Shown here: positions 37,011 through 49,017 of the stretch, piece by piece | Position numbering within the stretch: the first letter of the stretch is position 1 | Layout: each line of letters begins with the position of its first letter | Assembly (NCBI RefSeq): GCF_001294465.1 | Contig: NZ_LGAA01000026.1 | Coordinates: 1-64,000 of the forward strand | DNA length: 64,000 bases | Source: Moellerella wisconsensis ATCC 35017 | GTDB taxonomy: Bacteria > Pseudomonadota > Gammaproteobacteria > Enterobacterales > Enterobacteriaceae | Reading direction: 5' to 3' | Program-made: the position numbers and the translations under genes | The notes under the pieces: model-generated | The model's database searches: none | Seen by the model: only the letters and a program-made list of their open reading frames with translations | Told to the model about the DNA's origin: nothing

Positions 37011-39119
37011 TTAGTCTGCATGGCGGATCAACCAGCAGTTGTGGATATGACGGTTACGGGCAAAATCTTCAGATAATGTTTTAGCAGTGATTTCATCACC
37101 TTGTAATCCGAGTTCTGCCAATGCAGCCAGATCCATTTTAAATCCACGTTTATTATTCGAGAACATCAAGGTTCCGCCAGGGCGTAATAATTTTTTCAGA
37201 TGTTCCATTAGTTGGATATGGTCACGTTGAACGTCAAACGTCCCGTCCATACGCTTAGAGTTAGAAAACGTCGGTGGGTCAATAAAGATCACATCAAACT
37301 GTTCATCGGTCTGCGCTAGCCATGTCAAGCAATCAGCTTGAATTAAACGATGCTGACGCCCTTGCAGCCCATTGGTTTGCAAGTTACGTTCAGCCCACTC
37401 AAGGTAAGTACGTGACATATCAACTGAAGTAGTACTGCGTGCACCACCTAATCCTGCATGTACAGTTGCCGTACCGGTATAAGCAAACAGATTTAGAAAA
37501 TCTTTCCCTTTGCTCATTTGTCCTAGCATTTTACGAGCAATTCGATGGTCAAGGAATAATCCAGTATCCAGATAATCAGTCAAGTTAACCCAAAATTGTG
37601 CGTTGTATTCATGCACAATAAAAGAGTCATCTTTTTGGGCTAATTTTTCGTACTGCTGTTTGCCTTTTTGGCGTTGACGCGTTTTCAACACTAATTGATT
37701 AGAGGTTAATCCTAATACATGCAACGTCGAAGTTACTACATCGAATAAACGCTGACGGGCCTTTTGCTCATCGACAGTTTTTGGTGGCGCATATTCTTGG
37801 ATAACTACTTTATCACCATAGCGATCAACCGCTACGTTATATTCAGGTAAATCAGCGTCATAAATACGGTAGCAGTCAATTTTTTCCTGCTTAGCCCATT
37901 TACTGATTTTCTTCACGTTTTTACGTAGTCTATTAGCATAATCTGGCGCAATTTCACCAATTGCAGCCGCGGTTTTATCCGATAACTGATAGTTTTTCTG
38001 CACACACTCTAACGGGCCATTCTTGGCTTTAAATTCACGTTCAGAGCGTAATTGTAAGCAACTTAATAATTCAGGCGATGCACTGAAAATAGATAAGCGC
38101 CAGCCTGGGAAATGCGCTTTAGCCACCCGACCCAACTGGCTATGTAACGCGACTAATGCTGGTTCACTTTCCAAACGCTCACCGTAAGGTGGGTTACTAA
38201 CAATAGTTCCTATTACACCAGCTTCAACAGGATTTTCTAAACTAGCTGCATCACCTTGTTTTAATGAGATAATACTTTGTAATTCAGCACGACGCACATT
38301 CGCACGCGCCATATCCAGTACTCGGCGATCTATATCTAAACCATAAAAACGTGAACTTGTCTGCTGTAGTCCTTGGCGAAAACGCACTTGCGCTTCAGCC
38401 ACTAATTCGCGCCATAACTCAGGATTAAATTTTAACCAAGCATTAAAGCCCCAGTGATCTCGATGCAATCCCGGGGCACGATCCGTCGCCATCATGGCGG
38501 CTTCAATCAATAAAGTACCAGAGCCACACATAGGATCGACCATTGGTGTGCCCGGCTGCCAACCAGAACGGGTAATAATCGCGGCGGCTAATGTCTCTTT
38601 TAATGGCGCTTGACCGGCTAAATCGCGGTAACCTCGTATATGCAAAGAATCACCGCTCAAATCCAATGCTACACTGACTTGATCACGATTTAAATATACA
38701 TTAATCCGAATATCCGGCTGTTGTTTCGCCACATCCGGACGCTGATCCATCTTACGTTGGAAGCTATCAACAATAGCATCTTTAACTTTTAATGCGCCGT
38801 ACTGACTATTTCTAATCGTTTCATTGGTACCGCTAAAGTTGATCACAAAAGTATCATTGACCGAGAAAATCTCAGTCCAATCGATAGCTTGTACACCAAG
38901 GTATAAATCAAGATCACTATAAACTTTGAACTCATTCAAAGGTAATAGAATACGCGATGCGAGTCTGCTCCAGAGCAAACTGGTATACATCACGCGTTCA
39001 TCAGCTTGAAAATGAACGCCTCCCTGAGCAATTTTGCATTCTATTGCCCCTAATGATTCTAGTTCAGTTTTCAGTAATTCTTCCAGCCCACGCGCTGTGC
39101 TGGCAAACAGAAAATTCAT
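37011..39119 (-). CDS. rlmL: RlmKL, bifunctional 23S rRNA methyltransferase
   Basis: A 702-residue fusion (same length as E. coli) that makes m2G2445 (RlmL half) and m7G2069 (RlmK half) in 23S rRNA. N-terminal THUMP domain (about 45-155), first SAM-dependent methyltransferase with [14 protein letters not shown] and SNPPYGER, second methyltransferase with [14 protein letters not shown] and [12 protein letters not shown]. Divergent from ycbX with a gap of about 100 bp that must hold both promoters. Confidence 0.97.
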   Translation of the reverse strand: MNFLFASTARGLEELLKTELESLGAIECKIAQGGVHFQADERVMYTSLLWSRLASRILLPLNEFKVYSDLDLYLGVQAIDWTEIFSVNDTFVINFSGTNETIRNSQYGALKVKDAIVDSFQRKMDQRPDVAKQQPDIRINVYLNRDQVSVALDLSGDSLHIRGYRDLAGQAPLKETLAAAIITRSGWQPGTPMVDPMCGSGTLLIEAAMMATDRAPGLHRDHWGFNAWLKFNPELWRELVAEAQVRFRQGLQQTSSRFYGLDIDRRVLDMARANVRRAELQSIISLKQGDAASLENPVEAGVIGTIVSNPPYGERLESEPALVALHSQLGRVAKAHFPGWRLSIFSASPELLSCLQLRSEREFKAKNGPLECVQKNYQLSDKTAAAIGEIAPDYANRLRKNVKKISKWAKQEKIDCYRIYDADLPEYNVAVDRYGDKVVIQEYAPPKTVDEQKARQRLFDVVTSTLHVLGLTSNQLVLKTRQRQKGKQQYEKLAQKDDSFIVHEYNAQFWVNLTDYLDTGLFLDHRIARKMLGQMSKGKDFLNLFAYTGTATVHAGLGGARSTTSVDMSRTYLEWAERNLQTNGLQGRQHRLIQADCLTWLAQTDEQFDVIFIDPPTFSNSKRMDGTFDVQRDHIQLMEHLKKLLRPGGTLMFSNNKRGFKMDLAALAELGLQGDEITAKTLSEDFARNRHIHNCWLIRHAD

Positions 39120-39216
39120 TGTATTCTTACCATTTGAATGAAAAATTTTTGCGCATTATAGCTAATCTCACGCACATGTCATAAAGTTGCAGAGTAAATA
39201 TTATAAGGATTATAGA

Positions 39217-40323
39217 ATGATCAAGCTTTCACGACTGTATACCCACCCCGTTAAATCGATGCGTGGCATTCGCCTCTCCCATACTGTAGCCAGTAAGAGC
39301 GGCGTCACATTTGATCGTAACTTCATGATAACTACACCAGAAGGCAAATTTATTACTGCGCGAAGATATCCGCAAATGCTGCTTTTTACCCCATCAATGC
39401 TCAATCATGGACTTTATCTGCAAGCACCTGATGGTGAAAGTGCGACGATACTATATCAGGATTTTGAAAATGACCAACGGCCAACCGAGGTCTGGGGAAA
39501 TTATTTTAGCGCTAAGATAGCCCCAGAAGCGATTAATCAATGGCTATGCCGTTATTTTGATCAACCCGTACAATTAAGATGGCTAAGTGAAACTCTATCA
39601 CGCCGAGTCAAACATTTTCCACAAGTCCCCTTATCTTTCGCTGATGGTTATCCTTATTTATTGATAAATGAAGCCTCGGTGCAAGAATTACAACGCCGCT
39701 GCCCTGCGAGTATCAAACTGGAACAATTTCGTGGTAACTTAATTATTACGGGAGCCCCAGCTTTTGCAGAGGATAGCTGGCAAACGATTCAAATTGGCGA
39801 GGTGATTTTTGATTTAGTCAAACCTTGTAGCCGCTGTATTTTAACCACCGTCAGCCCCGATAAAGGCATTAAACACCCCGATACAGAACCACTAGCAACA
39901 TTACAAACTTTTCGAACGGATAAGCATGGCGAGGTGGATTTTGGACAAAACGCGTTAGCGCTTAATAGTGGAATTATTCGTGTTGGGGATACGCTCAAAA
40001 TATTAGCGACCAAAACCGCTAAGCACTATTTATGTAAAAATAAGCCAGCAAAAATACACAATGCCACCAGCTCGTTATCCTCAATATCTATTACCTTCAA
40101 TCAACAAGCTTATCCCGCCAATAATCAACATATAATTTTAGAACAGCTTGAAGCCCACGGTATCTCTGTACCCTATTCTTGTCGTGCCGGTGTTTGTGGT
40201 TGTTGTAAAATAAAACTACTTAAAGGCCAAGTTACTCCATTAAGAGAAAATGCAATAAAAGATGATGATCGTATTTTAGCCTGTAGCTGTATTCCTAATG
40301 GAGATATCACATTAGAATTATAA
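39217..40323 (+). CDS. ycbX: YcbX, MOSC and ferredoxin-domain reductase
   Basis: A 368-residue protein with an N-terminal MOSC beta-barrel (YTHPVKSMRG, FDRNFMITT), the MOSC core (PLSFADGYPYLLINEAS, EQFRGNLI, CSRCILTTVSP with the Mo-cofactor Cys) and a C-terminal 2Fe-2S ferredoxin domain (PYSCRAGVCGCCKIKLLKG and a distal ACSC). In E. coli it detoxifies N-hydroxylated bases such as 6-hydroxylaminopurine. The ATG at 39217 behind AAGGAT is chosen; an upstream ATG at 39187 adds ten residues not in the family. One additional Cys sits inside the cluster motif (CGCC rather than CGSC). Confidence 0.95.
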   Translation: MIKLSRLYTHPVKSMRGIRLSHTVASKSGVTFDRNFMITTPEGKFITARRYPQMLLFTPSMLNHGLYLQAPDGESATILYQDFENDQRPTEVWGNYFSAKIAPEAINQWLCRYFDQPVQLRWLSETLSRRVKHFPQVPLSFADGYPYLLINEASVQELQRRCPASIKLEQFRGNLIITGAPAFAEDSWQTIQIGEVIFDLVKPCSRCILTTVSPDKGIKHPDTEPLATLQTFRTDKHGEVDFGQNALALNSGIIRVGDTLKILATKTAKHYLCKNKPAKIHNATSSLSSISITFNQQAYPANNQHIILEQLEAHGISVPYSCRAGVCGCCKIKLLKGQVTPLRENAIKDDDRILACSCIPNGDITLEL

Positions 40324-40367
40324 AGGAATTAATAAAGTTATAGAATAACCAGCAATACGGCAATAGA

Positions 40368-40913
40368 TTAGATTACATTACCGTATAATAAATGAGAGGC
40401 CTGCGGCTGATACCTAGTCATGCGATCATTCATTATTTTAATCGGATCACAAAATGTTAATGAGCGATCCGATAAATCAAATTGCGGTTGAGCTAATAAA
40501 CATAAACTGGCAGAGGAGCCTGCTTCAGCCACGATAAATATTCCGGTTTTTTTAGTTTCTTTACATGAAACTTGAATTAGTTGCCCTAACAATGGCTCAG
40601 TTAACTGATGGTAAACATCAAAATACCAACTTTTAGGCATTTGCGGTTTTAGAAAACGTAATGCTATCAGGCTATTTAAAACTAATTCCGCATGTTGCTC
40701 ATTAGGTAAATTTAATCTTCTTGCTCGTTCATCAAAGATACTATAATAGCTCGCGTCATCCACCGTAAAAGGGGCGGTTTGTCGCGCAAATGTCGTTAGC
40801 ATTTTTGACGGGAAACATGATCTAAATAGCATTCCATTGGCTAGATCTAACATTATACGATCATGATTTTTATCAAAATACCAGCGCCAATGGTCATCAG
40901 GTTTTATTTTCAT
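40368..40913 (-). CDS. zapC: ZapC cell-division protein
   Basis: A 181-residue ZapC (E. coli 180) that bundles FtsZ filaments at the Z ring. The conserved start IKPDDHWRWYFD, LDLANGMLFRS, AELVLNSLIALRFLKPQMPKSW, SSASLCLLAQP and CDPIKIMNDRM are all present. It is convergent with ycbX, 44 bp apart. Confidence 0.95.
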   Translation of the reverse strand: MKIKPDDHWRWYFDKNHDRIMLDLANGMLFRSCFPSKMLTTFARQTAPFTVDDASYYSIFDERARRLNLPNEQHAELVLNSLIALRFLKPQMPKSWYFDVYHQLTEPLLGQLIQVSCKETKKTGIFIVAEAGSSASLCLLAQPQFDLSDRSLTFCDPIKIMNDRMTRYQPQASHLLYGNVI

Positions 40914-41490
40914 TTTCGTTCCTTACACCACGCCATTCTTATAATACACTTAAGCGCAGATAACTGTCCTTATGCAGGGCTTCATTACTCAAAATGTTAT
41001 AGATAAGATGTTACAAGGATACAGTATTTATGCTTAATTAATACAATATCCAATAGCTCGTTTTCTATAACTATTATTTTTATGAGCATAGATAAAATAA
41101 ACTAAGTAATATTATCTGGCGATATCACGATATCATTAAATTAAAATGATAAATAACTCAAAAAACAACCAATAAGGCAATATAAGGTAAATCATCAAAG
41201 AATGAAAGCCCTGCGAAATATATTTACACACTTCTATGCTATGTCACTAATACTTGTGAGCTATACCACTCATAAAGCGCTCTAATACAGGGCTATGATA
41301 TAGAGTTCGAGTAACTCATCTATATTAGTGATTTAAATCATTGGGAAAAGATGTTAAAGAGAACATATCCAGCTTTATATTTAATCTTACGATATTTACT
41401 AAAATGGCTATTTATCAAAATAGCCATTTATTACAGTTAAATATTTGATGAATTAACGATGTTATTCACCCAATTTACTTCATCAATTAA
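40914..41490. other. AT-rich interval between zapC and pyrD
   Basis: No confident gene. A 27-codon hydrophobic frame starts at 41202 (MKALRNIFTHFYAM) with only a distant AAGG, too weak to call. A hairpin with AATGGCTATT / AATAGCCATT at 41402-41431 could end pyrD transcription. Confidence 0.4.
41402..41431 (-). terminator. Probable terminator of pyrD
   Basis: A 10-bp stem AATGGCTATT / AATAGCCATT is followed on the minus strand by TTTTAGT. It lies 60 bp past the pyrD stop. The U-tract is short. Confidence 0.55.
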
Positions 41491-42501
41491 TTAAAGATGA
41501 TTAACAATATCTTTAATTAATTGTGGACCATGATAGATAAAACCGGAATAAATCTGAATTAATGAAGCACCTGCATCCATTTTTTCGCGAGCAGCGATTA
41601 ACGAATCAATTCCACCTACCCCGATAATCGGTAGCTTTCCATTTAATTCTTGAGATAATAATTTAATCACTTGGGTGCTTTTCAATTGAACCGGACGACC
41701 GCTAAGCCCCCCTACCTCATTGCAATGATTTAATCCCTGAACCAAGTGACGATCTAAGGTGGTATTGGTTGCAATAACTCCATCAACTTTATGACGAACA
41801 AGACTATCAGTGACCTGTACAATCTCATCTTCGGATAAATCCGGCGCAATTTTTACCGCAATAGGCACATATTTTTGGTACTGATTGTGCAGTTGCTGCT
41901 GTTTCGATTTTAGCGCACTTAATAAATCATCCAGTGCTTCACCATATTGCAACGTTCTTAAGCCCGGAGTATTTGGGGACGAAATATTAATCGCAATATA
42001 ACCGGCATGGGCATACACTTTTTCCATGCAAATCAAATAATCGTCTTTTCCTTGCTCGACTGGCGTATCTTTATTTTTACCGATATTAATGCCGATAATT
42101 CCGCCATAGCGGGATTTTTTAACATTCTCAACCAGGTTATCAACCCCTAAGTTATTGAAACCCATTCTATTGATCAGACCTTCTGCTTCTACCAAGCGGA
42201 ATAATCTCGGTTTATCATTGCCATCTTGCGGACGCGGGGTCACTGTACCAATTTCAATTGCACCAAAACCCATCGCGCCAAATGCATCAATGCATTCACC
42301 ATTCTTATCTAATCCCGCAGCTAACCCAAGAGGGTTACTAAAGGATAACCCCATACAAGTCAAGGGTTTAGTCGCTACCGATTGACGGATAACATATTGT
42401 AACGGTGAATTGATTAAACGCTGAAGTTGACGAATAGTTAAGTCGTGGGCTTTTTCAGGATCAAGCTGGAACAGGGCTTTGCGGGCTAGAGGGTATAACA
42501 T
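41491..42501 (-). CDS. pyrD: Dihydroorotate dehydrogenase (quinone), class 2
   Basis: A 336-residue membrane-associated flavoenzyme, identical in length to E. coli PyrD, which oxidises dihydroorotate to orotate using quinone in pyrimidine synthesis. The amphipathic N-terminus [19 protein letters not shown] is the quinone-binding helix pair. The catalytic Ser lies in [14 protein letters not shown] contacts occur in [28 protein letters not shown] and GVGGIDS. The ATG at 42501 with AGGT eight bases upstream is preferred over an in-frame ATG at 42543. Confidence 0.97.
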   Translation of the reverse strand: MLYPLARKALFQLDPEKAHDLTIRQLQRLINSPLQYVIRQSVATKPLTCMGLSFSNPLGLAAGLDKNGECIDAFGAMGFGAIEIGTVTPRPQDGNDKPRLFRLVEAEGLINRMGFNNLGVDNLVENVKKSRYGGIIGINIGKNKDTPVEQGKDDYLICMEKVYAHAGYIAINISSPNTPGLRTLQYGEALDDLLSALKSKQQQLHNQYQKYVPIAVKIAPDLSEDEIVQVTDSLVRHKVDGVIATNTTLDRHLVQGLNHCNEVGGLSGRPVQLKSTQVIKLLSQELNGKLPIIGVGGIDSLIAAREKMDAGASLIQIYSGFIYHGPQLIKDIVNHL

Positions 42502-42784
42502 ATCAAATAACCTACTTTTCTGTAAGAAAGCGATAAGTGACATAATAAACCGGGCATAAAAATAGTCAGTGAGGTCGATTCAGCAAACCATTTTTGACGC
42601 AATTTATTTTGAGCGGCCAATGCCGAAACATACCTCAATCATTCACTCGTGCGCGATAAATTAAAGTATAACCGACACAAACGGCGCATAGATTACCTGA
42701 TTATGCCCCGCCTGATCTACAAAAAATCCTATTAGCCACAAATTTTGACCGTAGATAGATTATCTCTAACTTTATTTACGCTAT
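42502..42784. promoter_or_regulatory. pyrD upstream region
   Basis: About 280 bp between pyrD and the pepN terminator, presumably with the pyrD promoter. No PurR box or other operator was recognised with confidence. Confidence 0.35.
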
Positions 42785-42817
42785 AAAAAAGCCCCTTAAT
42801 ACCAGATTAAGAGGCTC
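42785..42817 (-). terminator. Rho-independent terminator of pepN
   Basis: On the minus strand AGCCTCTTAAT / TATTAAGGGGCT forms a stem with a CTGG loop followed by TTTTTTATAG, 24 bp after the pepN stop. Confidence 0.9.
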
Positions 42818-42840
42818 AATATATGTCAAAAATCAGACGG

Positions 42841-45459
42841 TTAATCCGCGAGTGCTTTGGTGATTTTCTCGAATAAATCGCCTGATAAATCATCCAATTG
42901 CTTCAATTGTTCCAACGACTGTCTCATTAATGCTTGGCGATGTTCATCGTAACGTTTTAAACGAATTAACGGTTCGATCAATCTAGATGCCACTTGTGGA
43001 TTACGACGATTTAAATCCGTCAGGATTTCAACCAAGAACTGATAACCACTGCCATCTTTATTATGGAAAGCCACTGGGTTATTCGCCGTAAATGCACCAA
43101 TCAGTGAACGAATACGGTTCGGATTTTTTAGACTAAATGAACGATGATTTAATAACTCACGCACAGTATCCAGTACATTTTCCGCTGGACTAGTACCCTG
43201 TAATACAAACCATTTATCCATCACTAGACCATCTTGATGCCAACGCTCATCAAATGCCTGCATCAAAGATGCACTGCATGCCAATTGGGCGCTTGACGCT
43301 GCGGTCAATGCCGCCAAAGCGTCCGTCATATTATCAGATTGCTCAAATTGAGCAGTCACTAATTGATTGGCTTTCTGGCTATCATCTCCGGCTGCAATAT
43401 ACAGTAAGCAAATATTTTTTAATGCTCGTTTGGCAATATCAGCATGATCTACACGGTAGCCGTCGATATGGATAGAATGGTATATCGCACTAAATTCATC
43501 CGCCATCTCTGTCGCCAACGTATGGAACATAAATTCGGCCACAGCATGAATAGCATCAGGGTCAATAACTGCAAATTGCTCTGCAAATTCGTTTTCTGAT
43601 GGCAGAGTTAATATAAGTGCCGCTAATGCTGGATCAATCTTTTCATCTAACAGTACCGCACGGAAGGCATCAACCACATGCTCTGGTAATTCTAATGCTT
43701 CATTATTCTGAAAATGCTCAACATTTAGTTTGGCATAATTCATAATTAATAATTGCGCGGCATCCCAACGAGAAAACTCATTGCGGGCATGTTTCATTAA
43801 AAAAGCTAATTGCTGATCGCTGTACGGATAATCTAATTTAACTGGCGCAGAAAACTCACGCAGTAGTGAAGGTACGGGACGTACACTTACATTATCAAAC
43901 ACAAAGCTCTGCTGCGCTTGCGTCACATTCAGAACAGAATTAACTTCACTGCCTTCTCGATATAGTGGAATAATTGAGCCATCAGAATGATAAAGCTCAA
44001 TATCTAATGGAATGTGCAGCGGTTGTTTCTCTGTCTGATCAGCTGTCGGCGGCGTCATTTGGCTCACATGCAGCGTATATTGTGCCGTCTCTGGGTGATA
44101 TTCATCACGAACCGTTAGAATCGGCGTACCTGACTGACTATACCAACGACGGAATAATGATAAATCAACATTTGATGCATCTTCCATCGCCTGTACAAAG
44201 TCATCACAGGTTGCGGCGCTACCGTCATGACGCTGAACATATAGCTGAATGCCAGCTTGGAACATCTCTTCGCCGAGCAGCGTGTGGATCATCCGAATCA
44301 CTTCAGATCCCTTTTCATACACAGTAAGTGTATAAAAATTATTCATTTCAATAACTTTTTCTGGGCGGATAGGATGAGCCATCGGGCTAGCATCTTCGGC
44401 AAATTGTGCAGCGCGCATCACTTTAACATTATTGATTCGATTCACTGAGCGAGAACCTAAATCAGAGCTAAACTCTTGATCACGAAATACTGTCAACCCT
44501 TCTTTTAAGCTGAGTTGGAACCAATCGCGACAAGTAATCCGGTTACCCGTCCAGTTATGAAAATATTCATGACCGATCACCGCTTCAATGCCCATATAAT
44601 CTTTGTCGGTGGCGGTTTCGTTTTTCGCTAACACATATTTAGAATTAAAGACATTCAAGCCTTTATTTTCCATAGCTCCCATATTAAAGAAGTCAACCGC
44701 CACAATCATATAAATATCAAGATCATATTCTAGCCCGAAACGTGTTTCATCCCATTTCATGGCATTTTTTAGCGATTGCATCGCCCACGGGGCTCGGTCT
44801 AAATTACCTTTATCAACAAACAATTCAAGCGCAACTTCGCGACCGCTGCGAGTGATAAAAGAGTCACGTAGAACATCAAAATCGCCAGCGACCAATGCAA
44901 ACAGATAGCTTGGTTTTGGAAATGGATCTTGCCATTTAACCCAGTGGCGGCCGTCTGCTAATTCACCACCATCAATCCGATTACCATTAGATAATAAATA
45001 AGGGTAATGTTTTTTGTCTGCGCGGATAGTCGTGGTGTAACGGGCTAATACATCGGGGCGATCTAAATAATATGTAATGTGGCGGAAGCCCTCAGCTTCG
45101 CATTGGGTACAGAGCGCATCACCAGAGACATACAAACCTTCTAATGCCGTATTTTGTGCGGGACTAATTTGATTGACAATTTTTAATGTAAATTCAGCGG
45201 GTAGTGATTCTATGATCAGCTTATTTTGTTGTTCTTTATAATGTTCCCATGGCTGACCATCAACTTCGATACTGCATAACGTTAAATCTTCGCCATCTAA
45301 GACTAATGTACTGGCTTGTGGATTTACGCGCTTTATTTGACTGATAGCGGTTACCACTGTTGTCGTTGGATCAAGCGTAAAATCAAGATCAATACTGTGA
45401 ATGGTGTAGTCAGGAGCTTGGTAATCCTGACGATACTTCGCTTTTCGCAATTGAGTCAT
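42841..45459 (-). CDS. pepN: Aminopeptidase N
   Basis: An 872-residue M1 zinc aminopeptidase (E. coli 870), the main broad-specificity aminopeptidase of the cytoplasm. The exopeptidase motif GAMENKGLN is followed by the zinc site HEYFHNWTGNR and the downstream Glu in LSLKEGLTVFRDQEF; the catalytic Tyr lies in NNFYTLTVYEKG. The ATG at 45459 (MTQLRKAKYRQDYQAPDY) is chosen because it matches the family start and follows AAAGG. It is divergent from pncB. Confidence 0.97.
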   Translation of the reverse strand: MTQLRKAKYRQDYQAPDYTIHSIDLDFTLDPTTTVVTAISQIKRVNPQASTLVLDGEDLTLCSIEVDGQPWEHYKEQQNKLIIESLPAEFTLKIVNQISPAQNTALEGLYVSGDALCTQCEAEGFRHITYYLDRPDVLARYTTTIRADKKHYPYLLSNGNRIDGGELADGRHWVKWQDPFPKPSYLFALVAGDFDVLRDSFITRSGREVALELFVDKGNLDRAPWAMQSLKNAMKWDETRFGLEYDLDIYMIVAVDFFNMGAMENKGLNVFNSKYVLAKNETATDKDYMGIEAVIGHEYFHNWTGNRITCRDWFQLSLKEGLTVFRDQEFSSDLGSRSVNRINNVKVMRAAQFAEDASPMAHPIRPEKVIEMNNFYTLTVYEKGSEVIRMIHTLLGEEMFQAGIQLYVQRHDGSAATCDDFVQAMEDASNVDLSLFRRWYSQSGTPILTVRDEYHPETAQYTLHVSQMTPPTADQTEKQPLHIPLDIELYHSDGSIIPLYREGSEVNSVLNVTQAQQSFVFDNVSVRPVPSLLREFSAPVKLDYPYSDQQLAFLMKHARNEFSRWDAAQLLIMNYAKLNVEHFQNNEALELPEHVVDAFRAVLLDEKIDPALAALILTLPSENEFAEQFAVIDPDAIHAVAEFMFHTLATEMADEFSAIYHSIHIDGYRVDHADIAKRALKNICLLYIAAGDDSQKANQLVTAQFEQSDNMTDALAALTAASSAQLACSASLMQAFDERWHQDGLVMDKWFVLQGTSPAENVLDTVRELLNHRSFSLKNPNRIRSLIGAFTANNPVAFHNKDGSGYQFLVEILTDLNRRNPQVASRLIEPLIRLKRYDEHRQALMRQSLEQLKQLDDLSGDLFEKITKALAD

Positions 45460-46029
45460 AGCTAGCCTTTTATCCTTTATCAATCTTTCTTTATGCGATT
45501 AATATTATCGCAATTTTTTATCTATCTATTTTCACACTGTTTTTACACTACTATTTTTTAGCGTTTTATGCACATGATATGCAACTAGTCGGTAATAGCA
45601 TGGAATATTATTAAATAATTCGCGGGCTTGCTCTCATTATATTAAGCTAATATGCTTAATTGTTAATATCATGTTTGCTTATTGGTGCTATAGCACTCCC
45701 AAATAGTTAAGAACATGATAGTATCGATAGAATATATTCATGCTATACCAATAAAGTTGTAAAAGATTGACCGTTTAACACTTCTATCTTTTGCTAAAGT
45801 GGGTATACTTTTGCAACTTTAACGATTTAGCTAAGATTTATATCGAAATAAACCCAGTTGTTGTGGGGTGTTTTCTATTGAAAAACATCACATTTTGATA
45901 AACTTACGCCAATAAGCTATCCAAATGAGTATAATTAGTTACTCGCTCGGATAGCTACGGTGTAAAACAAAATCACTGCAACTTAACTATTGCCGGTATA
46001 TAAAGCTCCGTGAGGATGTCTGACGCACA
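45460..46029. promoter_or_regulatory. Divergent pepN-pncB control region
   Basis: 570 bp of AT-rich DNA. A palindrome TGCGAT-TAATATT-ATCGCA lies at 45494-45512, just upstream of pepN. The promoters of both genes must lie here; I found no convincing NadR box for pncB. Confidence 0.4.
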
Positions 46030-47244
46030 ATGACATTAGACGCTAGACCTATTATAACATCACTGTTAGATACGGATGCTTATAAGCTCCATATGCAACA
46101 GGCCGTATTTCATCATTATAGCCAAGTTCCGGTGGTGGCAGAGTTCCGTTGCAGAAGCGACGATCTTTTGGGTGCCTATGCTAACCAAGTTCGCCAACAG
46201 ATCCAATTAATGGCCGAGCTCTCCTTGAGCGATGATGAATTTACTTATTTAAGTGGCTTGCCTTTCTTTAAAACTGATTATTTAATCTGGTTGAAATCGT
46301 TTCGCTTCAAACCAGAGCAAGTGAATGTTTCAGTCACCGATAAAGGACAGCTGGCTATCCGTATTAGTGGACCGTGGAGTGAAGTGATTATGTGGGAAGT
46401 TCCGCTTCTCGCATTAATCAGTGAGATAGTCCACCATCACCGTAATCCGTATGTGACTTCGGAAAACGCAACCGCACAGCTGCATAAACTCATCGCGCTA
46501 TTTCATCGCGAAGCCCAAGCGCAACAGATTGATTTATCACAATTTAAATTAATGGACTTTGGAACACGTCGCCGCTTTTCTTATGACGTTCAATCTGCAA
46601 TTGTTGCCACGCTAAAACAAGACTTTCCCTATTTAGTCGGCACCAGTAACTATAAGTTGGCACAACTGCATGGTTTAACACCAGTAGGCACACAAGCTCA
46701 CGAATGGTTTCAAGCACATCAACAAATCAGTCCTGATCTCGCTAATAGCCAACGCGCAGCATTAGAATCTTGGTTAGCCGAATATCCTGATCAGTTAGGC
46801 GTTGCTCTCACTGACTGCATCACTATGGATGCATTTTTACGTGATTTTGATCAACGTTTGGCTGAAAGCTATCAAGGATTACGCCACGATTCAGGAGACC
46901 CGATCGAATGGGGTGAAAAAGCCATTGCTCATTATGAAAAGTTAAATATCGACCCAATGAGCAAAACATTGGTATTTTCCGATAGCTTAGATTTGCAAAA
47001 ATCTCTCGATCTTTATCGTTATTTTCATCAGCGTATTAATCTGGTATTTGGCATCGGTACACGCTTAACCTGCAATATTCCTGGCGTTGTCCCACTGAAT
47101 ATCGTGATTAAATTAGTCGAATGCAATGGCAAACCGGTAGCTAAATTATCAGATAGTCCGGGTAAAACTATTTGTGAAGATGATGAATTTGTCGATCAAT
47201 TGAGAAAAGCTTTCGACCTGCCAAATATGGCACCAATCTGCTAA
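46030..47244 (+). CDS. pncB: Nicotinate phosphoribosyltransferase
   Basis: A 404-residue enzyme (E. coli 400) of NAD salvage, joining nicotinate with PRPP at the cost of ATP. Conserved parts include [15 protein letters not shown] at the start, [25 protein letters not shown] with the phosphorylated catalytic His, RHDSGDP for PRPP binding and GIGTRLTCN near the end. A hairpin CACGATAACAT / ATGTTATCGTG at 47255-47284 follows, without a clear U-tract. Confidence 0.96.
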   Translation: MTLDARPIITSLLDTDAYKLHMQQAVFHHYSQVPVVAEFRCRSDDLLGAYANQVRQQIQLMAELSLSDDEFTYLSGLPFFKTDYLIWLKSFRFKPEQVNVSVTDKGQLAIRISGPWSEVIMWEVPLLALISEIVHHHRNPYVTSENATAQLHKLIALFHREAQAQQIDLSQFKLMDFGTRRRFSYDVQSAIVATLKQDFPYLVGTSNYKLAQLHGLTPVGTQAHEWFQAHQQISPDLANSQRAALESWLAEYPDQLGVALTDCITMDAFLRDFDQRLAESYQGLRHDSGDPIEWGEKAIAHYEKLNIDPMSKTLVFSDSLDLQKSLDLYRYFHQRINLVFGIGTRLTCNIPGVVPLNIVIKLVECNGKPVAKLSDSPGKTICEDDEFVDQLRKAFDLPNMAPIC

Positions 47245-47619
47245 ATTACTCCCTCACGATAACATTCCTAGGGATGTTATCGTGAATAAATCACTGACTT
47301 CATTTCTCTAGTTTAAAATCAATCGATTAAAGCACTTTTTCTTTATCTTTTTAGCGATTATCATAGCGTACAAGCTGATTCGCAGTACAACTGCTCCGGC
47401 TAAATAATCCCCGATAAATCTGTTGATAAAGCAATGCTGCATATCGCGCATCGCGCCAACCACCGAATTACAGCGATATCTCCGATTTATTCATCGATTA
47501 AACTGTTATTTTTTACTTGTTTCCTAACCATCAACAAGTAACATAGGGCGTTGGCTCCCATTTATTGGGAATTAGGGTAAATCCAAAAAACAATCGTTAA
47601 ATAAGAAGAGAGCATTTTT
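47245..47619. other. pncB-asnS intergenic region
   Basis: Holds the pncB hairpin at 47255-47284 and the asnS promoter region. An AGAAGAGAG ribosome site precedes asnS. Nothing else recognised. Confidence 0.4.
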
Positions 47620-49017
47620 ATGAAAGTAGCGCCTGTAGTCGATGTACTGCAAGGTCAAGTAGCGGTTGGCAGCGAAGTCACCGTTCAAGGCTGGGTCCGT
47701 ACAAGGAGAGATTCAACTGGTTTCTCATTCCTCGCCGTCTATGACGGTTCCTGCTTTAATCCGTTACAGGCCGTTATTAATAATAATTTACCTAATTACA
47801 CCAGTGAAATTCTGCATCTAACCACCGGTTGCTCGGTTGAAGTTACCGGGACAGTGAAAGAATCGCCAGGTAAAGGCCAAAGTTTTGAGCTTGATGCTAC
47901 CGTGGTTAAAGTGGTTGGCTGGGTTGAAGACCCAGAGACCTATCCAATGGCAGCCAAGCGCCATAGCGTTGAATATCTACGTGAAGTTGCCCACTTGCGT
48001 CCACGCACCAATATCATTGGTGCCGTCACCCGTGTTCGCCACACATTAGCGCAAGCATTACATCGCTTTTTTGATGAACAAGGTTATTTCTGGGTTTCTA
48101 CGCCACTGATCACTGCATCTGATACCGAAGGCGCCGGTGAAATGTTCCGCGTTTCTACCTTAGATTTCCATAATCTGCCACGAAACGATAAAGGTGAAGT
48201 TGATTTCAGCCAGGATTTTTTTGGTCGTGAAGCTTTCCTAACCGTTTCTGGTCAATTAAATGGCGAAACGTATGCTTCCGCATTAAGTAAGATTTATACT
48301 TTCGGCCCAACGTTCCGTGCTGAAAACTCCAATACAAGCCGTCATTTAGCTGAGTTCTGGATGGTTGAACCTGAGGTAGCTTTTGCCGATCTTAATCACG
48401 TCGCCGGTTTAGCTGAGCAAATGCTAAAATATGTATTTAAAGCGGCATTAGCTGAACGCAGAGACGATTTAGAGTTTTTCGCTCAACGTGTTGATAAAGA
48501 CGTTATCACTCGCTTAGAAAGCTTTGTTAACTCTGATTTTGCTCAAGTTGATTATACCGATGCGATTAACATCCTAGAAAACTGTGGTGAGAAATTTGAG
48601 AACCCTGTTTACTGGGGCGTTGACATGTCTTCTGAACATGAACGTTATTTGGCAGAGAAACACTTTAAAGCGCCAGTGGTAGTTAAAAACTATCCGAAGG
48701 ATATTAAAGCTTTCTATATGCGCCTAAATGAAGATGGTAAAACCGTTGCGGCAATGGATGTCTTGGCACCAGGTATCGGAGAGATCATTGGCGGTTCACA
48801 ACGTGAAGAGCGTCTGGATATGCTGGATAAACGTTTAGAAGAAATGGGCATGAATAAAGAAGATTACTGGTGGTATCGTGATCTGCGCCGCTACGGTAGT
48901 GTTCCTCATGCTGGTTTTGGTCTAGGTTTTGAGCGTTTAGTCGCTTATGTGACGGGTGTACCGAATATTCGTGAAGTAATTCCGTTCCCACGGACTCCAC
49001 GTAGCGCAACCTTCTAA
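47620..49017 (+). CDS. asnS: Asparaginyl-tRNA synthetase
   Basis: A 465-residue class IIb synthetase (E. coli 466). An N-terminal OB fold for the anticodon ([13 protein letters not shown]) is followed by the catalytic domain: motif 2 [21 protein letters not shown] and motif 3 [15 protein letters not shown]. The end [11 protein letters not shown] is the usual AsnRS tail. A long hairpin AACAAGTGGCAC / GTGTCACTTGTT at 49046-49080 follows; it lacks a U-tract. Confidence 0.98.
   Translation: MKVAPVVDVLQGQVAVGSEVTVQGWVRTRRDSTGFSFLAVYDGSCFNPLQAVINNNLPNYTSEILHLTTGCSVEVTGTVKESPGKGQSFELDATVVKVVGWVEDPETYPMAAKRHSVEYLREVAHLRPRTNIIGAVTRVRHTLAQALHRFFDEQGYFWVSTPLITASDTEGAGEMFRVSTLDFHNLPRNDKGEVDFSQDFFGREAFLTVSGQLNGETYASALSKIYTFGPTFRAENSNTSRHLAEFWMVEPEVAFADLNHVAGLAEQMLKYVFKAALAERRDDLEFFAQRVDKDVITRLESFVNSDFAQVDYTDAINILENCGEKFENPVYWGVDMSSEHERYLAEKHFKAPVVVKNYPKDIKAFYMRLNEDGKTVAAMDVLAPGIGEIIGGSQREERLDMLDKRLEEMGMNKEDYWWYRDLRRYGSVPHAGFGLGFERLVAYVTGVPNIREVIPFPRTPRSATF

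Noticed and set aside
41202-41285. A 27-codon hydrophobic frame between zapC and pyrD
   Set aside because: Ribosome site too far and weak, length too short to judge without comparison.
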